The notes beneath the pieces were generated by a model that saw only the letters and a list, made by a program, of their open reading frames with translations, had not been told where the DNA came from and ran no database searches. Shown here piece by piece: positions 8,655-18,800 of a stretch of DNA of 64,000 bases. The translations under genes and the position numbers were made by a program. The DNA is taken from positions 4,154,001 to 4,218,000 of the forward strand of contig NZ_CP150901.1 of the NCBI RefSeq assembly GCF_038050405.1. Direction: 5' to 3'. Each line of letters opens with the position of its first letter. Position 1 is the first letter of the stretch. This DNA comes from Paraburkholderia sp. IMGN_8. Lineage in GTDB: Bacteria > Pseudomonadota > Gammaproteobacteria > Burkholderiales > Burkholderiaceae.

Positions 8655-9461
8655 TCAGTCCAGCTTCAACGCTCCGGCAGCCAGTTTGCCGATGTCCATA
8701 TCGATGTCCGGGGTCTCGCCTGTCTCGAGAATCCACGCCGCGGACAGTCCCGACCACGCCAGAATCCATTGCAGCAAACGGCGTCTATCTAGCCCGGCCA
8801 ATTGCGCGACATGTTCGACGCGCCGCTCGAAGCGTCCGGGCGCCAATGCGGACTGCCGGTCGGGGTTGCAGAAAATGTTCGCATAGTCGAAACCGCGCTC
8901 GCCATAGAGGCCTTTCGGGTCGATTGCCAGCCAGCCGCGCGGGCCGAAATCGAGCACGTTGCCGTGATGGATGTCGCCGTGCAGCACGACCGGGTCTTGC
9001 GGGGCGGCAAGCAGCGCTTGCGCCGCTGCGGCACTTTCAGTGAGCCAGCCGCCGTATTGTTGTGCTGCCGGCCAGAGACTTTGAAACCAGCGTGGCAATC
9101 CGATCAGTTCGGGTAGCGGCTTGTTACGGGGCGCGTGCAGTCGCGCAGCGGCTGCGCAGAGGATCTCGGTGGCGGCGTCGTCGGCGTCGCTGTCACCCGT
9201 GCGGACTTTGTCCGCGAGCGCGTGGCTGTTTTGTGCGCGCTCGAGCAGTATCGCGTCGGCATCGTGCGCCAGCACGCGGGCCGCGCCGTCGCCGTCCCAC
9301 CACACCATCAGCTGCACGCCGGATTTCTCTTCGGCTTCCAGCGCGACCTTCAGCATCGCTGCGACGCCGTGCCGGCGTACCGGCAGAAGCCGGCTGCTGT
9401 GCGTGCGGATCGGCTCGCCGTCCGGCAGCAAATCCCACTTGACGATGTACTCGGCGAACAT
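8655..9461 (-). CDS. aminoglycoside/hydroxyurea-type phosphotransferase (APH(6) family kinase)
   Basis: 268 residues. The kinase signature VVLHGDIHHGNVLDFG gives the catalytic loop with its Asp and Asn. AIDPKGLYGERGFDYANIF supplies the metal-binding Asp and the GERGFD tail that characterises the APH_6_hur family, which contains streptomycin 6-kinases and hydroxyurea kinases. The N-lobe is less conserved. Most chromosomal members have no proven antibiotic substrate, so resistance is a possibility and not an assignment. The start lies 6 bases after the stop of the truncated racemase-like ORF (9468-9764) on the same strand, suggesting co-transcription. Confidence 0.85.
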   Translation of the reverse strand: MFAEYIVKWDLLPDGEPIRTHSSRLLPVRRHGVAAMLKVALEAEEKSGVQLMVWWDGDGAARVLAHDADAILLERAQNSHALADKVRTGDSDADDAATEILCAAAARLHAPRNKPLPELIGLPRWFQSLWPAAQQYGGWLTESAAAAQALLAAPQDPVVLHGDIHHGNVLDFGPRGWLAIDPKGLYGERGFDYANIFCNPDRQSALAPGRFERRVEHVAQLAGLDRRRLLQWILAWSGLSAAWILETGETPDIDMDIGKLAAGALKLD

Positions 9462-9467
9462 CGCGGT

Positions 9468-9764
9468 TCAGATCGCAAGCGCGGCCGCTTGAACGGCGGC
9501 GGCGAGGGCGTCGTCGACGGCCGGCCCGAGCGTCGAGCAGGTGAGCAACACGGAGTGCGCGTCGAGGCGGAGCGCGAGGAGTGCTGCGCGGGTTTGCGCC
9601 GCGATTGCATCGGTCAAACCGCCGGCTTGCTCGGCCGCTGCCAGCAGGTCCGCGCGGACCGCGTGATGCAAGTCGAGCGATTGCCACCCGGCGGCGCGGG
9701 CCGCCGCGTCGAACACGGCGATATTGCTGTCAGCGGTATGCAAGCAGACGATGCGCACGGTCAC
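9468..9764 (-). pseudogene. truncated Asp/Glu/hydantoin racemase-like protein (N-terminal part only)
   Basis: 98 residues. The first 87 or so (MTVRIVCLHTADSNIAVFDA, then a helix, then DAHSVLLTCSTLGPAVDDAL) look like the N-terminal half of an aspartate/glutamate-racemase-fold protein of the type often labelled arylsulfatase or racemase. The catalytic-type Cys in LLTCSTLG is retained. Full-length relatives are about 220 residues, so the second Cys-bearing half is missing, and the ORF ends in a short unrelated tail (AAAVQAAALAI). I infer an internal deletion joining it to the kinase gene. It may still be translated. Confidence 0.5.
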
Positions 9765-9942
9765 TCCAACGCGTTTGATGGTGTTGCATTCTCGCCTGGA
9801 AACGGCTCAGGCATGTCGAATCTGATCGGCCGGTCATGGCCCGCGCGCGGAGCCCGTTCGAGCGTCGTCCGCGATGGCGGCGTCAACAACGCCGCGCGTA
9901 CCCCGCTACAATCGACGTCATTCATTGACGTGGAAAGGACAT

Positions 9943-10524
9943 ATGAAAGGCACTCGAGAAGCCGTGGCATTGCCACGGGCGACGCAGTTACTGAACCATG
10001 GACCGGTCACGATCGTCACTAGCGCGCACGACGGGCGCTCGAACGTGATGGCGGCATCGTGGGCGATGCCGCTCGATTTCAACCCGCCGAAGGTCGTCGT
10101 GGTGGTGGACAGCCGCACGCTGACGCGGCAACTGATCGAAGCGAGCGGCGTGTTCGGATTGCAACTGCCGAGCCGCGCTTTTGCCGCGCAGACGCTGGCG
10201 GTGGGGTCGAACGCGGGCGCCGAACTCGACAAGTTCGCCGCCTTCGACCTCGAAACTTTCCCCGCGCAAAACATCGACGTACCGATGCTGGCCGGCTGCA
10301 TCACGTGGATGGAATGCAAGGTGATTCCGGACGACAGCCAACGGCACGATCTGATCATTGGCGAAGTCGTGGCGGCGTACGCGGACAGCCGCGTGTATTC
10401 GAACAACCGCTGGCACTTCGGCGACGATCCGGATCTGCGAACGTGTCACTACGTGGCGGGCGGGACGTTCTTTGCCACCGGCGACGCGTTCGAAGTCGCA
10501 GCAGTGGCGAACGGCACGGCGTAA
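9943..10524 (+). CDS. flavin reductase-like FMN-binding protein
   Basis: 193 residues from ATG 9943 (GGAAAGGA upstream); an upstream ATG at 9874 has weaker support. The protein fits the flavin_reduct split-barrel family: TIVTSAHDGRSNVMAASWAM, then PPKVVVVVDSRTLTRQLIE and FGLQLPSRAFA, then an acidic C-terminal half with LIIGEVVAAYADSRVY. Such proteins use NAD(P)H to reduce FMN/FAD for a partner monooxygenase or act as flavoredoxins. No partner oxygenase is adjacent here, so the physiological role is open. Confidence 0.87.
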   Translation: MKGTREAVALPRATQLLNHGPVTIVTSAHDGRSNVMAASWAMPLDFNPPKVVVVVDSRTLTRQLIEASGVFGLQLPSRAFAAQTLAVGSNAGAELDKFAAFDLETFPAQNIDVPMLAGCITWMECKVIPDDSQRHDLIIGEVVAAYADSRVYSNNRWHFGDDPDLRTCHYVAGGTFFATGDAFEVAAVANGTA

Positions 10525-10567
10525 TAGTTAGCGGCGGCGCGACGCGTTAGTGTCCCGACCAAAACCC

Positions 10568-11104
10568 TCACGCATCGCCATCTGCAAACGCCTTGAGCGC
10601 GTCGCCCGCCAGCCGGTAGCGGACCCACTCGCTTTGCGCGCTCGCACCGATCGATTTGTAGAAGCCGATGGCCGGCTCGTTCCAGTCGAGCACGCTCCAT
10701 TCGAAGCGGCCGCAGCCCGTGTCGCACGCAATGCGTGCGAGGTGGCGCAGCATCTGTTTGCCCGCGCCGCTGCCGCGCGACTTCGGCGACACGTACAGGT
10801 CTTCCAGATAAAGCCCTTGCATGCCGAGCCACGTCGAATAAGAAAAGAAGTAGACGCAGAAGCCAACGGGCTCGCCGTTCATCTCGCAGATCAAAGCCTT
10901 CGCGGTGGATTCGGCCGAGAACAGGCTCGCTTCGATATCTTGGACGGTAGCGACAACCTCGTGCTCCGCTTTCTCATACACCGCGAGTTCGGTGATGAAG
11001 CGCAGAATCAGAGCGGCGTCGGATGTGTGGGCGGGGCGGATGTGGATGGTCAAGGTAAGGTGCTCGGTCGGTTTTGAATGTCGATCGAAGTTTTGCGAGT
11101 ACAC
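10568..11104 (-). CDS. GNAT family N-acetyltransferase, diamine/spermidine acetyltransferase-like
   Basis: 178 residues from a GTG at 11104; an in-frame TTG at 11053 (TIHIRPAHTSDA onwards) is closer to where the domain begins and may be the real start. The sequence IRPAHTSDAALILRFITELA is followed by FFSYSTWLGMQGLYLEDLYV and the acetyl-CoA motif SPKSRGSGAGKQMLRHLA. The C-terminal FEWSVLDWNEPAIGFYKSIG is strongly reminiscent of the SSAT/YncA-like diamine acetyltransferase branch. It likely acetylates a small amine. Single gene, convergent with the flavin reductase. Confidence 0.86.
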   Translation of the reverse strand: MYSQNFDRHSKPTEHLTLTIHIRPAHTSDAALILRFITELAVYEKAEHEVVATVQDIEASLFSAESTAKALICEMNGEPVGFCVYFFSYSTWLGMQGLYLEDLYVSPKSRGSGAGKQMLRHLARIACDTGCGRFEWSVLDWNEPAIGFYKSIGASAQSEWVRYRLAGDALKAFADGDA

Positions 11105-11210
11105 ATCGGCTTCGAATCAAGTCTGCATCGTATCGTTTATCGTGTTGTCCTGACCAGCATGCGCTGGCTCCCAATATGACAGGGCAAGCAAGCGTATGTC
11201 GAGATTACGA

Positions 11211-11240
11211 TTGACGCGTCGTCGCAAAATCGCTTACTGT
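11211..11240 (+). promoter_or_regulatory. candidate sigma-70 promoter of the threonine leader
   Basis: TTGACG (11211-11216) and TACTGT (11235-11240) are separated by 18 bases. Transcription would begin close to the ATG of the leader peptide at 11247, which has no Shine-Dalgarno, so the leader might be translated from a nearly leaderless transcript. Inferred from sequence only. Confidence 0.4.
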
Positions 11241-11246
11241 CGATCC

Positions 11247-11333
11247 ATGGACTTCCACTCGATTCCCTTCGCTGCCGTCACCACCACGACGACCACCTTC
11301 ACAGGCGGGTCGTCTGGAGGTTGCACGCGCTAG
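11247..11333 (+). CDS. threonine leader peptide (28 residues, six consecutive Thr codons)
   Basis: ATG 11247 to TAG 11331 encodes MDFHSIPFAAVTTTTTTFTG followed by GSSGGCTR. Codons 12-17 are ACC ACC ACG ACG ACC ACC, with two more Thr codons at 19 and 27, giving 8 Thr in 28 residues. This is the signature of an amino-acid-sensing leader peptide (compare thrL of enterobacteria, which mixes Thr and Ile; here only Thr is enriched). The Thr run lies inside the first arm of a pause hairpin and is followed by an antiterminator/terminator pair and a threonyl-tRNA synthetase gene at 11451. Stalling at uncharged tRNA-Thr would therefore favour read-through into that gene. Confidence 0.85.
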   Translation: MDFHSIPFAAVTTTTTTFTGGSSGGCTR

Positions 11334-11370
11334 AAGCACGAAGCAGTGGCAAACCACCAAAGGCCCCGCC
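11288..11370 (+). promoter_or_regulatory. attenuator: pause hairpin and antiterminator arms
   Basis: Three mutually exclusive pairings can be drawn. Pause hairpin: GACGACC (11288-11294, within the Thr codons) pairs with GGTCGTC (11308-11314). Antiterminator: 11304-11324 (GGCGGG ... GGAGGTTGC) pairs with 11349-11370 (GCAAACCACC ... CCCGCC), an almost fully complementary 21/22-base match with a few mismatches. Terminator: see 11357-11396. A ribosome stalled on the Thr codons would mask 11288-11294 and leave region 11304-11324 free to form the antiterminator. This is the classical trp/thr-type architecture, read directly from complementarity. Confidence 0.8.
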
Positions 11371-11396
11371 GGAAACGGACGGGGCCTTTGGCGTTT
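11357..11396 (+). terminator. intrinsic terminator of the threonine attenuator
   Basis: A perfect 12-bp stem, CCAAAGGCCCCG (11357-11368) with CGGGGCCTTTGG (11380-11391), closes an 11-base loop that can itself form CCG-GAAA-CGG. It is followed by CGTTT. The T tract is short. It lies 55-95 bases before the synthetase start, and its left arm overlaps the antiterminator arm. Confidence 0.8.
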
Positions 11397-11450
11397 CTGG
11401 ACCTTCGTTTGCGGCATCAATCTGCGGCATCAATCAAACGGAGCGTGACT

Positions 11451-12665
11451 GTGAACGACATCGATCATCGTGTACTGGGCAATAAACTCGACCTCTTCCA
11501 TCAGCAGGAAGAAGGCGTCGGCATGGTGTTCTGGCACCCGCGCGGCTGGGAGCTTTACCGCGTGCTCGAAGACTACATCCGCGCCCGTATGCGGCGCGCC
11601 GGCTTTCGCGAGATTCGTACGCCGCAATTGCTGGCGCGCTCGTTGTGGGAGCAGAGTGGCCATTGGGAGAAGTTCGGCGCGGCGATGTATTCGCTGGCCG
11701 ACGCGGAAGAAGGGCGCGCGCTGTGCCTGAAACCGATGAGTTGTCCGTGCCATGTGCAGGTGTTCAATCGGCGCGTGCGGTCGTATCGCGAGTTGCCGGT
11801 CCGCTATAGCGAGTTCGGCGCCTGTCATCGCGACGAGCCTTCGGGCTCGCTCGAAGGTCTGAAGCGCACGCGTGCCTTCGTGCAGGACGACGCGCATGTG
11901 TTCTGCACGGAGGCGCATATCGAGACCGAAGTCGGCCGCTTCTGCGAATTGTTGCGCACGGTCTATGCGGACCTCGGCTTTCCCGCCTTCAAAGTAGCGC
12001 TCGCCACGCGGCCTGCGATGCGCGCAGGCAACGATCAAACGTGGGATCGCGCGGAAGCCGCATTGACAAACGCGGCCCGCGCGGCGGGCCTCGAATTCGA
12101 TGTACTCGAAGGAGAGGGCGCCTTTTACGGGCCGAAACTGGAGTTTCATCTAACGGATAGCCGCGCGCGCAGCTGGCAATGCGGCACGATTCAACTCGAC
12201 TTCGTGCTGCCTGATCGGCTCGATGCGGAGTTCGTCAACGAGCGGAATGAACGCGAGCGTCCCGTGATGATCCATCATGCGGTGCTTGGCAGCATGGAGC
12301 GCTTCATTGCAATGCTGCTGGAACATCACGAAGGATGGCTACCTGTGTGGCTCGCACCCGAACAAGTCGTGGTCGCGACAATCAGCGACGCAAATACGGC
12401 GTACGCGCAACAGACCATGCAAGCGCTCGACGCCGCCGGTATCAGAGCGCTGCTCGACAAGCGGCCGGAACGGCTGGAAAAGAAGATCGTCGATGCGCGC
12501 GAAAAGCAGGTGCCGATTCTGGTCGCGGTAGGTTCACGCGATGAACGCGATCGGACGATCAGCATTCGCATGCGCGACGGGCGGCAATCGACGCTTGCGA
12601 TGGCGGAGGGCGTCGAGCGGTTGCGGCTCGCCACGTCACCCCCCGCCTCTTTCACCTCTTTTTAG
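11451..12665 (+). CDS. short threonyl-tRNA synthetase lacking TGS and editing domains
   Basis: 404 residues from GTG 11451, which has CGGAG 7 bases upstream; the GTG at 11445 is too close to that site. The class II catalytic core and anticodon-binding domain are complete. LKPMSCPCHVQVF, FGACHRDEPSGSLEGLKRTR, QDDAHVFC and MIHHAVLGSMERF supply motifs 2-3 and the zinc-binding Cys, His and His that correspond to E. coli C334, H385 and H511. The TGS and second-site editing domains that occupy the first 240 or so residues of normal ThrRS (about 640) are absent. No infC-rpmI-rplT follows, so this is probably a second copy and not the housekeeping thrS. It is controlled by the attenuator at 11247-11396. 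It could be a stress or inhibitor-resistant isoform. Confidence 0.9.
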   Translation: MNDIDHRVLGNKLDLFHQQEEGVGMVFWHPRGWELYRVLEDYIRARMRRAGFREIRTPQLLARSLWEQSGHWEKFGAAMYSLADAEEGRALCLKPMSCPCHVQVFNRRVRSYRELPVRYSEFGACHRDEPSGSLEGLKRTRAFVQDDAHVFCTEAHIETEVGRFCELLRTVYADLGFPAFKVALATRPAMRAGNDQTWDRAEAALTNAARAAGLEFDVLEGEGAFYGPKLEFHLTDSRARSWQCGTIQLDFVLPDRLDAEFVNERNERERPVMIHHAVLGSMERFIAMLLEHHEGWLPVWLAPEQVVVATISDANTAYAQQTMQALDAAGIRALLDKRPERLEKKIVDAREKQVPILVAVGSRDERDRTISIRMRDGRQSTLAMAEGVERLRLATSPPASFTSF

Positions 12666-12783
12666 CCCGTTTCGTCGGCCTTCATTTCGCCTTGGGCGCA
12701 ATCGGACGAATCCGAACTTGTGCAAAGTGTTGTACTGGCGTGGAAGTTTTGCAAATGTTGATGTTTCCAGTCGGCATTTTCGA

Positions 12784-12816
12784 ATACGTTATGCGGCTTT
12801 AGTCCGTATAACGTAT
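12784..12816 (+). promoter_or_regulatory. 13-bp hairpin immediately upstream of the tpsA start
   Basis: ATACGTTATGCGG (12784-12796) pairs with CCGTATAACGTAT (12804-12816), all 13 pairs with one G-T, around a 7-base loop. It ends 7 bases before the ATG of the 9.2-kb exoprotein gene and occupies the place where a Shine-Dalgarno would lie; none is visible. It could be a protein-binding dyad or an RNA structure limiting initiation. Confidence 0.5.
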
Positions 12817-12823
12817 CAATAAA

Positions 12824-15800
12824 ATGAATAAGGCGACCTATCGGCTGGTTTTCAGCCGACTCGGAGGCATGCTGGTCGCGGTCGAGGAGACCCCTGCGGG
12901 AACCGGCAAGAGCAATCGGGGAGAAACCATAGGAGCAGGGCGAGGCGTATCTGGTGCGCAGCGCCTATCGTCGTTCGCGTTCAGGCATATTGCCTTTGCG
13001 GCGCTGATACTGATCGGCACGGCACCTCTGCACGCCGACGCGCAGATTGTGCCATCGGGTGCGCACGCGCCCGGCGTCATCCAGACGCAGAACGGTTTGC
13101 CGCAGGTGAACATTGAGCGTCCGTCGGGCGCTGGCGTGTCCATGAACACGTACTCGCAATTCGACGTTCAGAAGAATGGTGCGATCCTGAACAATTCGCC
13201 GACGCTAGTGCAGACACAGCAGGCGGGGTATGTGAACGGCAATCCGAACCTTGGTCCAGGACAGTCGGCACGGGTCATCGTCAACCAGGTCAACAGCAAT
13301 TCGCCGTCGCAGTTGCGCGGCTATCTTGAGGTCGCAGGTAAGCGGGCTGAAGTGGTGGTCGCCAATCCGAACGGCATCCTGGTGGACGGCGGCGGGTTCA
13401 TCAATACGACGAGAGGCATCCTCACGACCGGCACGCCGTTGATCGGCGCGGACGGCAATCTGAACGGCTTTAAAGTTACGCGCGGCAATATCGCCGTACA
13501 GGGTGCGGGCCTGAATACGGCGAACGTCGATCAGGTCGATCTGATCGCGCGAGCGGTGCAGGCCAATGCGGCGATCTACGCGAAAAATCTGAGTGTAGTG
13601 ACGGGCGCGAACAGCGTAGATCACGACACGCTTGCCGCGACGCCGATCGCAGGCGATGGTCCTGCGCCTGGCGTGTCGATCGACGTGAGCAGTCTCGGCG
13701 GCATGTACGCGAACCGTATCGTGCTGCTGGGCACCGAAAACGGTGTTGGCGTGTCCACTAAAGGCGTGCTTGCGGCGCAGGCGGGCGACCTGATACTGAC
13801 CACGCAGGGGAAGCTGATTCTCGCGGGACAGACTAACGCGAGCGGCAATATCGCGCTGTCCGCGCGTGACGGGATCGACAACAGCGGGACGACATACTCC
13901 CAGCAGAACGTCAGCGCGAATACGTCGGGCGCGCTCACAAACAGCGGCGTGCTCGCCGCGCAGCAGAACGCGACCATCGGCGCGGCCAGCGTCGCTTCAA
14001 CGGGCATACTCGGCGCGGGCGTGAACGGCAATGGCAGCCTTGCGCAATCCGGCGACCTGTCGGTGACGACGGGCGGCACACTCGCGGCGACCGGCCGCAG
14101 TGCGGCGGGCCGCAATGCGACCCTGAGCGGTGCAGCGGTCAATCTCGGAGGAAGCAGTACATCGGCTAATGGTTCACTCAAGCTCACGGCGAACAGCGGC
14201 GACCTGAACCTGTCTGGCGCGACGGTGACAGCGGGCGGCATGCTTGACGCACGCGCGGCCGGGACGCTGACGAACGACGGTGGTGTGCTGTCGTCGGGCG
14301 GTGGACAGACCATCACGGCTGGCGGGCTGTCGAACCACGACGGCCAGATCGTTTCGGGCGGCGCGCTGACGGAAAATGTTGCTGGCTCCGTCGCGAACCA
14401 GGGTGGGACGATGCAGGCGGCGGGCGCGCTGTCCGTTACAGCCGGTTCGCTCGACAACACGGGCGGTCATATTGCGTCGCTGAACGCGGACGGCCTGACG
14501 CTGACCACAGGCGGCTCGCTGAACAACGGAGTGGGTGAAACCGGGGCCGGCATCATTGGCGGCAACGGAAATGTGACCGTACAGGCCGGACAGATCGCGA
14601 ACGCAGGGTCGATTACGGCCGTCCAGAACCTGATTGCGACGGCCGTGCAGACGCTATTCAACGGCGGCACGCTGGCCGCGAATGGCAACATCAACGCTTC
14701 GGCTGGCACGACACTGACGAACGCCAGCACGATAGCCGCCGGTCGAACGGCAGCCCTTACCGGTGCCACGTTCGACAACAGCCAGGGCACGACGAACGCC
14801 GACCAGCTCACGTTGCACGCGACGAACCTGGCCAATCACGGCGGCAGTATCACGCAGACGGGCATGGGCGCGACGACCATCGACGTGACCGGCATGCTCG
14901 ACAACTCGGGCGGCACGCTTCAGACCAACGGCGACAGCCTCGCACTCGGCCCCGCCGCGCTCGTCAACGACAACGGCACGATTGCCAGCTCCGGTGCCGG
15001 AACGCTGTCGGTCAATGTAGGCACGCTCTCGAACAACGGCGGGACGATTGCGACGAACGGCGGCCTTGATGTCCGCTCGGGCGCGGCATTGAATCGCGGC
15101 GGCACGCTCGCGGCGCAGACGGGCGCGACGCTCAATGTCTCCTCGCTCGACAACAGCGCGGGCGGCTACGTCGGCGCGCAGACGGTGTCAATCACTGACA
15201 CGGGCGCACTCAACAACGCGGGCGGAACGATCCAGGCGGACGACGCGCTTTCAGTATCCGCGCAGTCGGTTGCCAATGACGGCGGCTCGATCGCGAACAG
15301 TGGTACGGGCACGACGACGGTGAGCGCCAGCGGCGTGGTCACGAACACGCAGAATGGTCTGATCGGCGGTAACGGAAACGTATCGGTGTCGGGCGGCAAC
15401 ATTGGCAATGCAGGCGGCACCATCACGGCGGGCGGCGCGACAACCGTGCAGTCTGGCAGCACGCTCGACAACCGGGCGGGCATGATCCAGGGCAGCGGCA
15501 ATGTGTCGGCGGCGGCGCAAGGCGCGATCGACAACACGGGCGGCCAGATCGAAGCGGACGGCACGGGCGCGACGCTTGCCGTCACGGGTGCATCGCTCGA
15601 CAACACGAACGGGCGCATCGCGAACACAGGATCGGGCGCGACGACAGTCAGCGCCGCTGGAATCACAAACAGCAATACAGGCGGCGTCGCTGGCGCGGGC
15701 ACCATCGGCGGCAACGGTGACGTGACAGTGAACGCGGGTACGCTGTCGAACACGAACAGCGCGCAGCTCGTGTCGGGCCATGACCTCACGCTGAACATCG

Positions 15801-18800
15801 CGCAACTGGCGGACAACACGAACGCGACGCTCTCGGGTGCGAACAATGTCACGCTCAACGGCCCCAACGCGGGTGTCACCAACGCGGGCGGCTCGGTCCA
15901 CGGTAACGGCACGATTGCGGTGAACACGGCCTCGTTCGACAACACGTCGGGCCGCGTCGGCAACGATACGGGTAGCGGCGGCTCGGTGTCCGTCAATACC
16001 GGCACACTTGCGAACCAGAACGGCGCGATCGGTAGCGACCAGGACCTGAGCGTGGTGACGGGTACGCTCACGGGCGACGGACGGATCGTCGCCGGGAACG
16101 ACGGCGCGATCACGATTGGCAGCGACTACGCACTTAACCGCACCAACCAGATTCAGGCGAACCACGACCTGACTTTCACGACCGCGGGCACGTTCGCGAA
16201 TCAGGGCACGCTCGGCGCGGTGAACGCGCTGACTGTGAACGCTGCGAACGTGGATAACCAGGTCGGTGCGGACATCAATTCGTCGAATACGACGGTCAAT
16301 GCCGCGAACACGATCACGAACGAAGGCCGTATCGAAGGCGATTCAGTGACGATGCATAGTGCGTCGCTGACCAACACTGCAATGATCGTTGGTAACACGG
16401 TCACGCTTAACGCCGGCTCGATCGCAAACACGGGCGCGGCGGCGGCCATGGCAGCGGCTTCGCAGCTGAACCTGTATTCGCCCGGCGATATAACGAATAC
16501 GGGCGGCGCAAATATCTTCAGTCTCGGCGACATCAACATCGCGGCCGATGCAGCGCGCGACGCCAACGGCGTGCTCGCGAACCGCGCGAATTCCGTCGCG
16601 AACGATCAGTCGACGATCGAGGCACAAGGAAATCTGGAAATCGCGGCGCAGACGCTGACGAACACGCGCCCCGCTCCCACAGTCGAGACCGTGACGACCG
16701 GTGTCGATACGGTTCATCAGACCAAGCGCGACAAATACGTCGGCTGCGCGACGACTAATGCCAACGGGAAAGCCGGGTGCTCGCAGTCGGCGTGGGACAG
16801 CGGCTACAAATCGCCGGCAACGGCGACCTACAGCGGCGCCGATATCGTATCGAGCCAGAGCGGGCCGAACGCAACCGAACGCGTGCTGGTGGTGAACGTC
16901 AACGGTCAGCCGCAGACGATCTGGTACAACGCGATCACGGCCAATTCCGACGGTACGGTTACGGTCAACTACTGGGACGACTACAACCCGAACGTCAACT
17001 ACGACCCCGCTACCGAGTACGCGACGCGCAGCGACGGACACAAAGGCTACCAGCGCGTCGAGATCGCACGGGACACGACGACCACCACGCAGCAGGATCA
17101 GGTAACAGGGCCGCAGGCACAGCAGGCGCAACTGCTTGCGGGCGGAAATATGACGCTGGCGAACGTCGGCACGCTCAACAACAGCTTTAGCGCGATTGCG
17201 GCCGGTGGCTCAATCCAGATCGGTAGCAGCGAGCAGGACGGCGCGATTGGCAACGGCAGTGGCAACTACGGCGGTACGCTCGTCAACAACACTGGCCAGA
17301 CGCTTTACCAGTATCAGAAGCAGGACATCGTCTCGACTTACGCGTGGAACGAAGACATCACGCGCGACGTGGGGACGGTGGTCGAACCGTCGATTGTGCT
17401 CTCGCCCGTTGCCATCGGCGGTACCGGCGGCACGATCATCGCGAACAACGCGGTGCAGATCAGCGGTACGGACATCAGCAATACGAACGTGGCGGCGGCA
17501 AACTCGGCGACAGGCGCGACCGGCGGCACGCTCGGCGCGAACGGGACCGGGGGTGGCCTCACGGGCGGCGGCGCGCAGACCGTCAACCTCGCAACCGGTC
17601 AGACGCAGACGATCAACGCGCCGCAGTCCGTCGCGGGGCCGACCGGCGCGCTCAATATCACGTTGCCGTCGAGCGGCCTGTACACCTTTAACACTGCACC
17701 CGGCGCTTCGTATCTGGTCGTCACCGATCCCCGATTGACCAGCTATACGAATTTCATTTCAAGCGACTACATGCTTGGACAACTCGGGCTCGACCCGTCG
17801 AAGACCATCAAGCGGCTGGGCGACGGCGTGTACGAAGAACAGATGGTGCGCAACCAGATCACGCAGCTGACGGGCCGCGTCTATCTCCAGGGGTACACCA
17901 GCAACGAGGACGAGTACCGCGCGCTGATGAACAGCGGCGTGCATGCCGCGCAGGAGTTCAATCTTGTTCCGGGTATGGCATTGACTGCCGCGCAGATGGA
18001 TGCGCTTACCAGCGATATCGTGTGGCTGGTCAGTCAGACCGTCGCGCTGCCGGACGGCAGCACGCAGCAGGTGCTGGCGCCAGTTGTCTATCTCGCGCAT
18101 GCGCATGCGAATGACCTGCAACCGACCGGCGCACTGATCGCCGCCGACGATGTCGAGATTCACGCTACCGGTAGCGCGAGCAACTTGGGGGTCATCAAGG
18201 GTGGCACACAAACGGTTATCAGCGCGACCAACATCCTGAACCGGGGTGGTTCGATCGGCAGCAGCATAGACAATGGCGCGACCGTTGTATCGGCGACAAA
18301 TGACGTGGTCAACGCGTCAGGCCAGATCACCGGCAATCGGGTTGCCGTGCTCGCCGGTCATGACATCGTGAACACGACGCTGGTTGACGCGGTCGGCGTC
18401 AGTTCGGTCGCGGGCAACAGCAAGGTCAGTCAGACGCTGCTCGGCACGCAAGGCACGATTGCATCGACGGGCGACATGATCGTGTCGGCGGGCAACGACC
18501 TGAGCGTGCATGGCGCGAACATCACGGCGGGCGGCGATGGACAGATCACGGCGGGCCACGACATCACGGTTGATGCGGTGCAGTCCACAACCTCGCAATC
18601 GGTGACGCTGAACGACCAGCACCATTGGGAAGCGGCCAGCACCACCAACGAGACCAGCGCGATATCGGCAGGCGGCAGCCTGGCGATGCAGAGCGGCAAC
18701 GACATGACGCTCAAGGGGGCGACGGTCAGCGCGGGCGGCGATATGGCTGTCGTGGCGGGCAGCAACCTGACTGCGACGACCGTCACGAATACCGCGACCT

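Noticed and set aside
8655..9461. Confirmed streptomycin resistance gene
   Set aside because: The family fits, but chromosomal members commonly lack proven antibiotic substrates; called only as APH(6)-family kinase.
13621..16566. Long antisense ORFs across the exoprotein gene (for example 13621-14460, 15166-16113, 15251-16165)
   Set aside because: They mirror the repetitive, GC-biased coding strand of tpsA, have biased Ala/Pro/Val or Arg compositions and no ribosome-binding sites; the + strand frame is clearly the gene.
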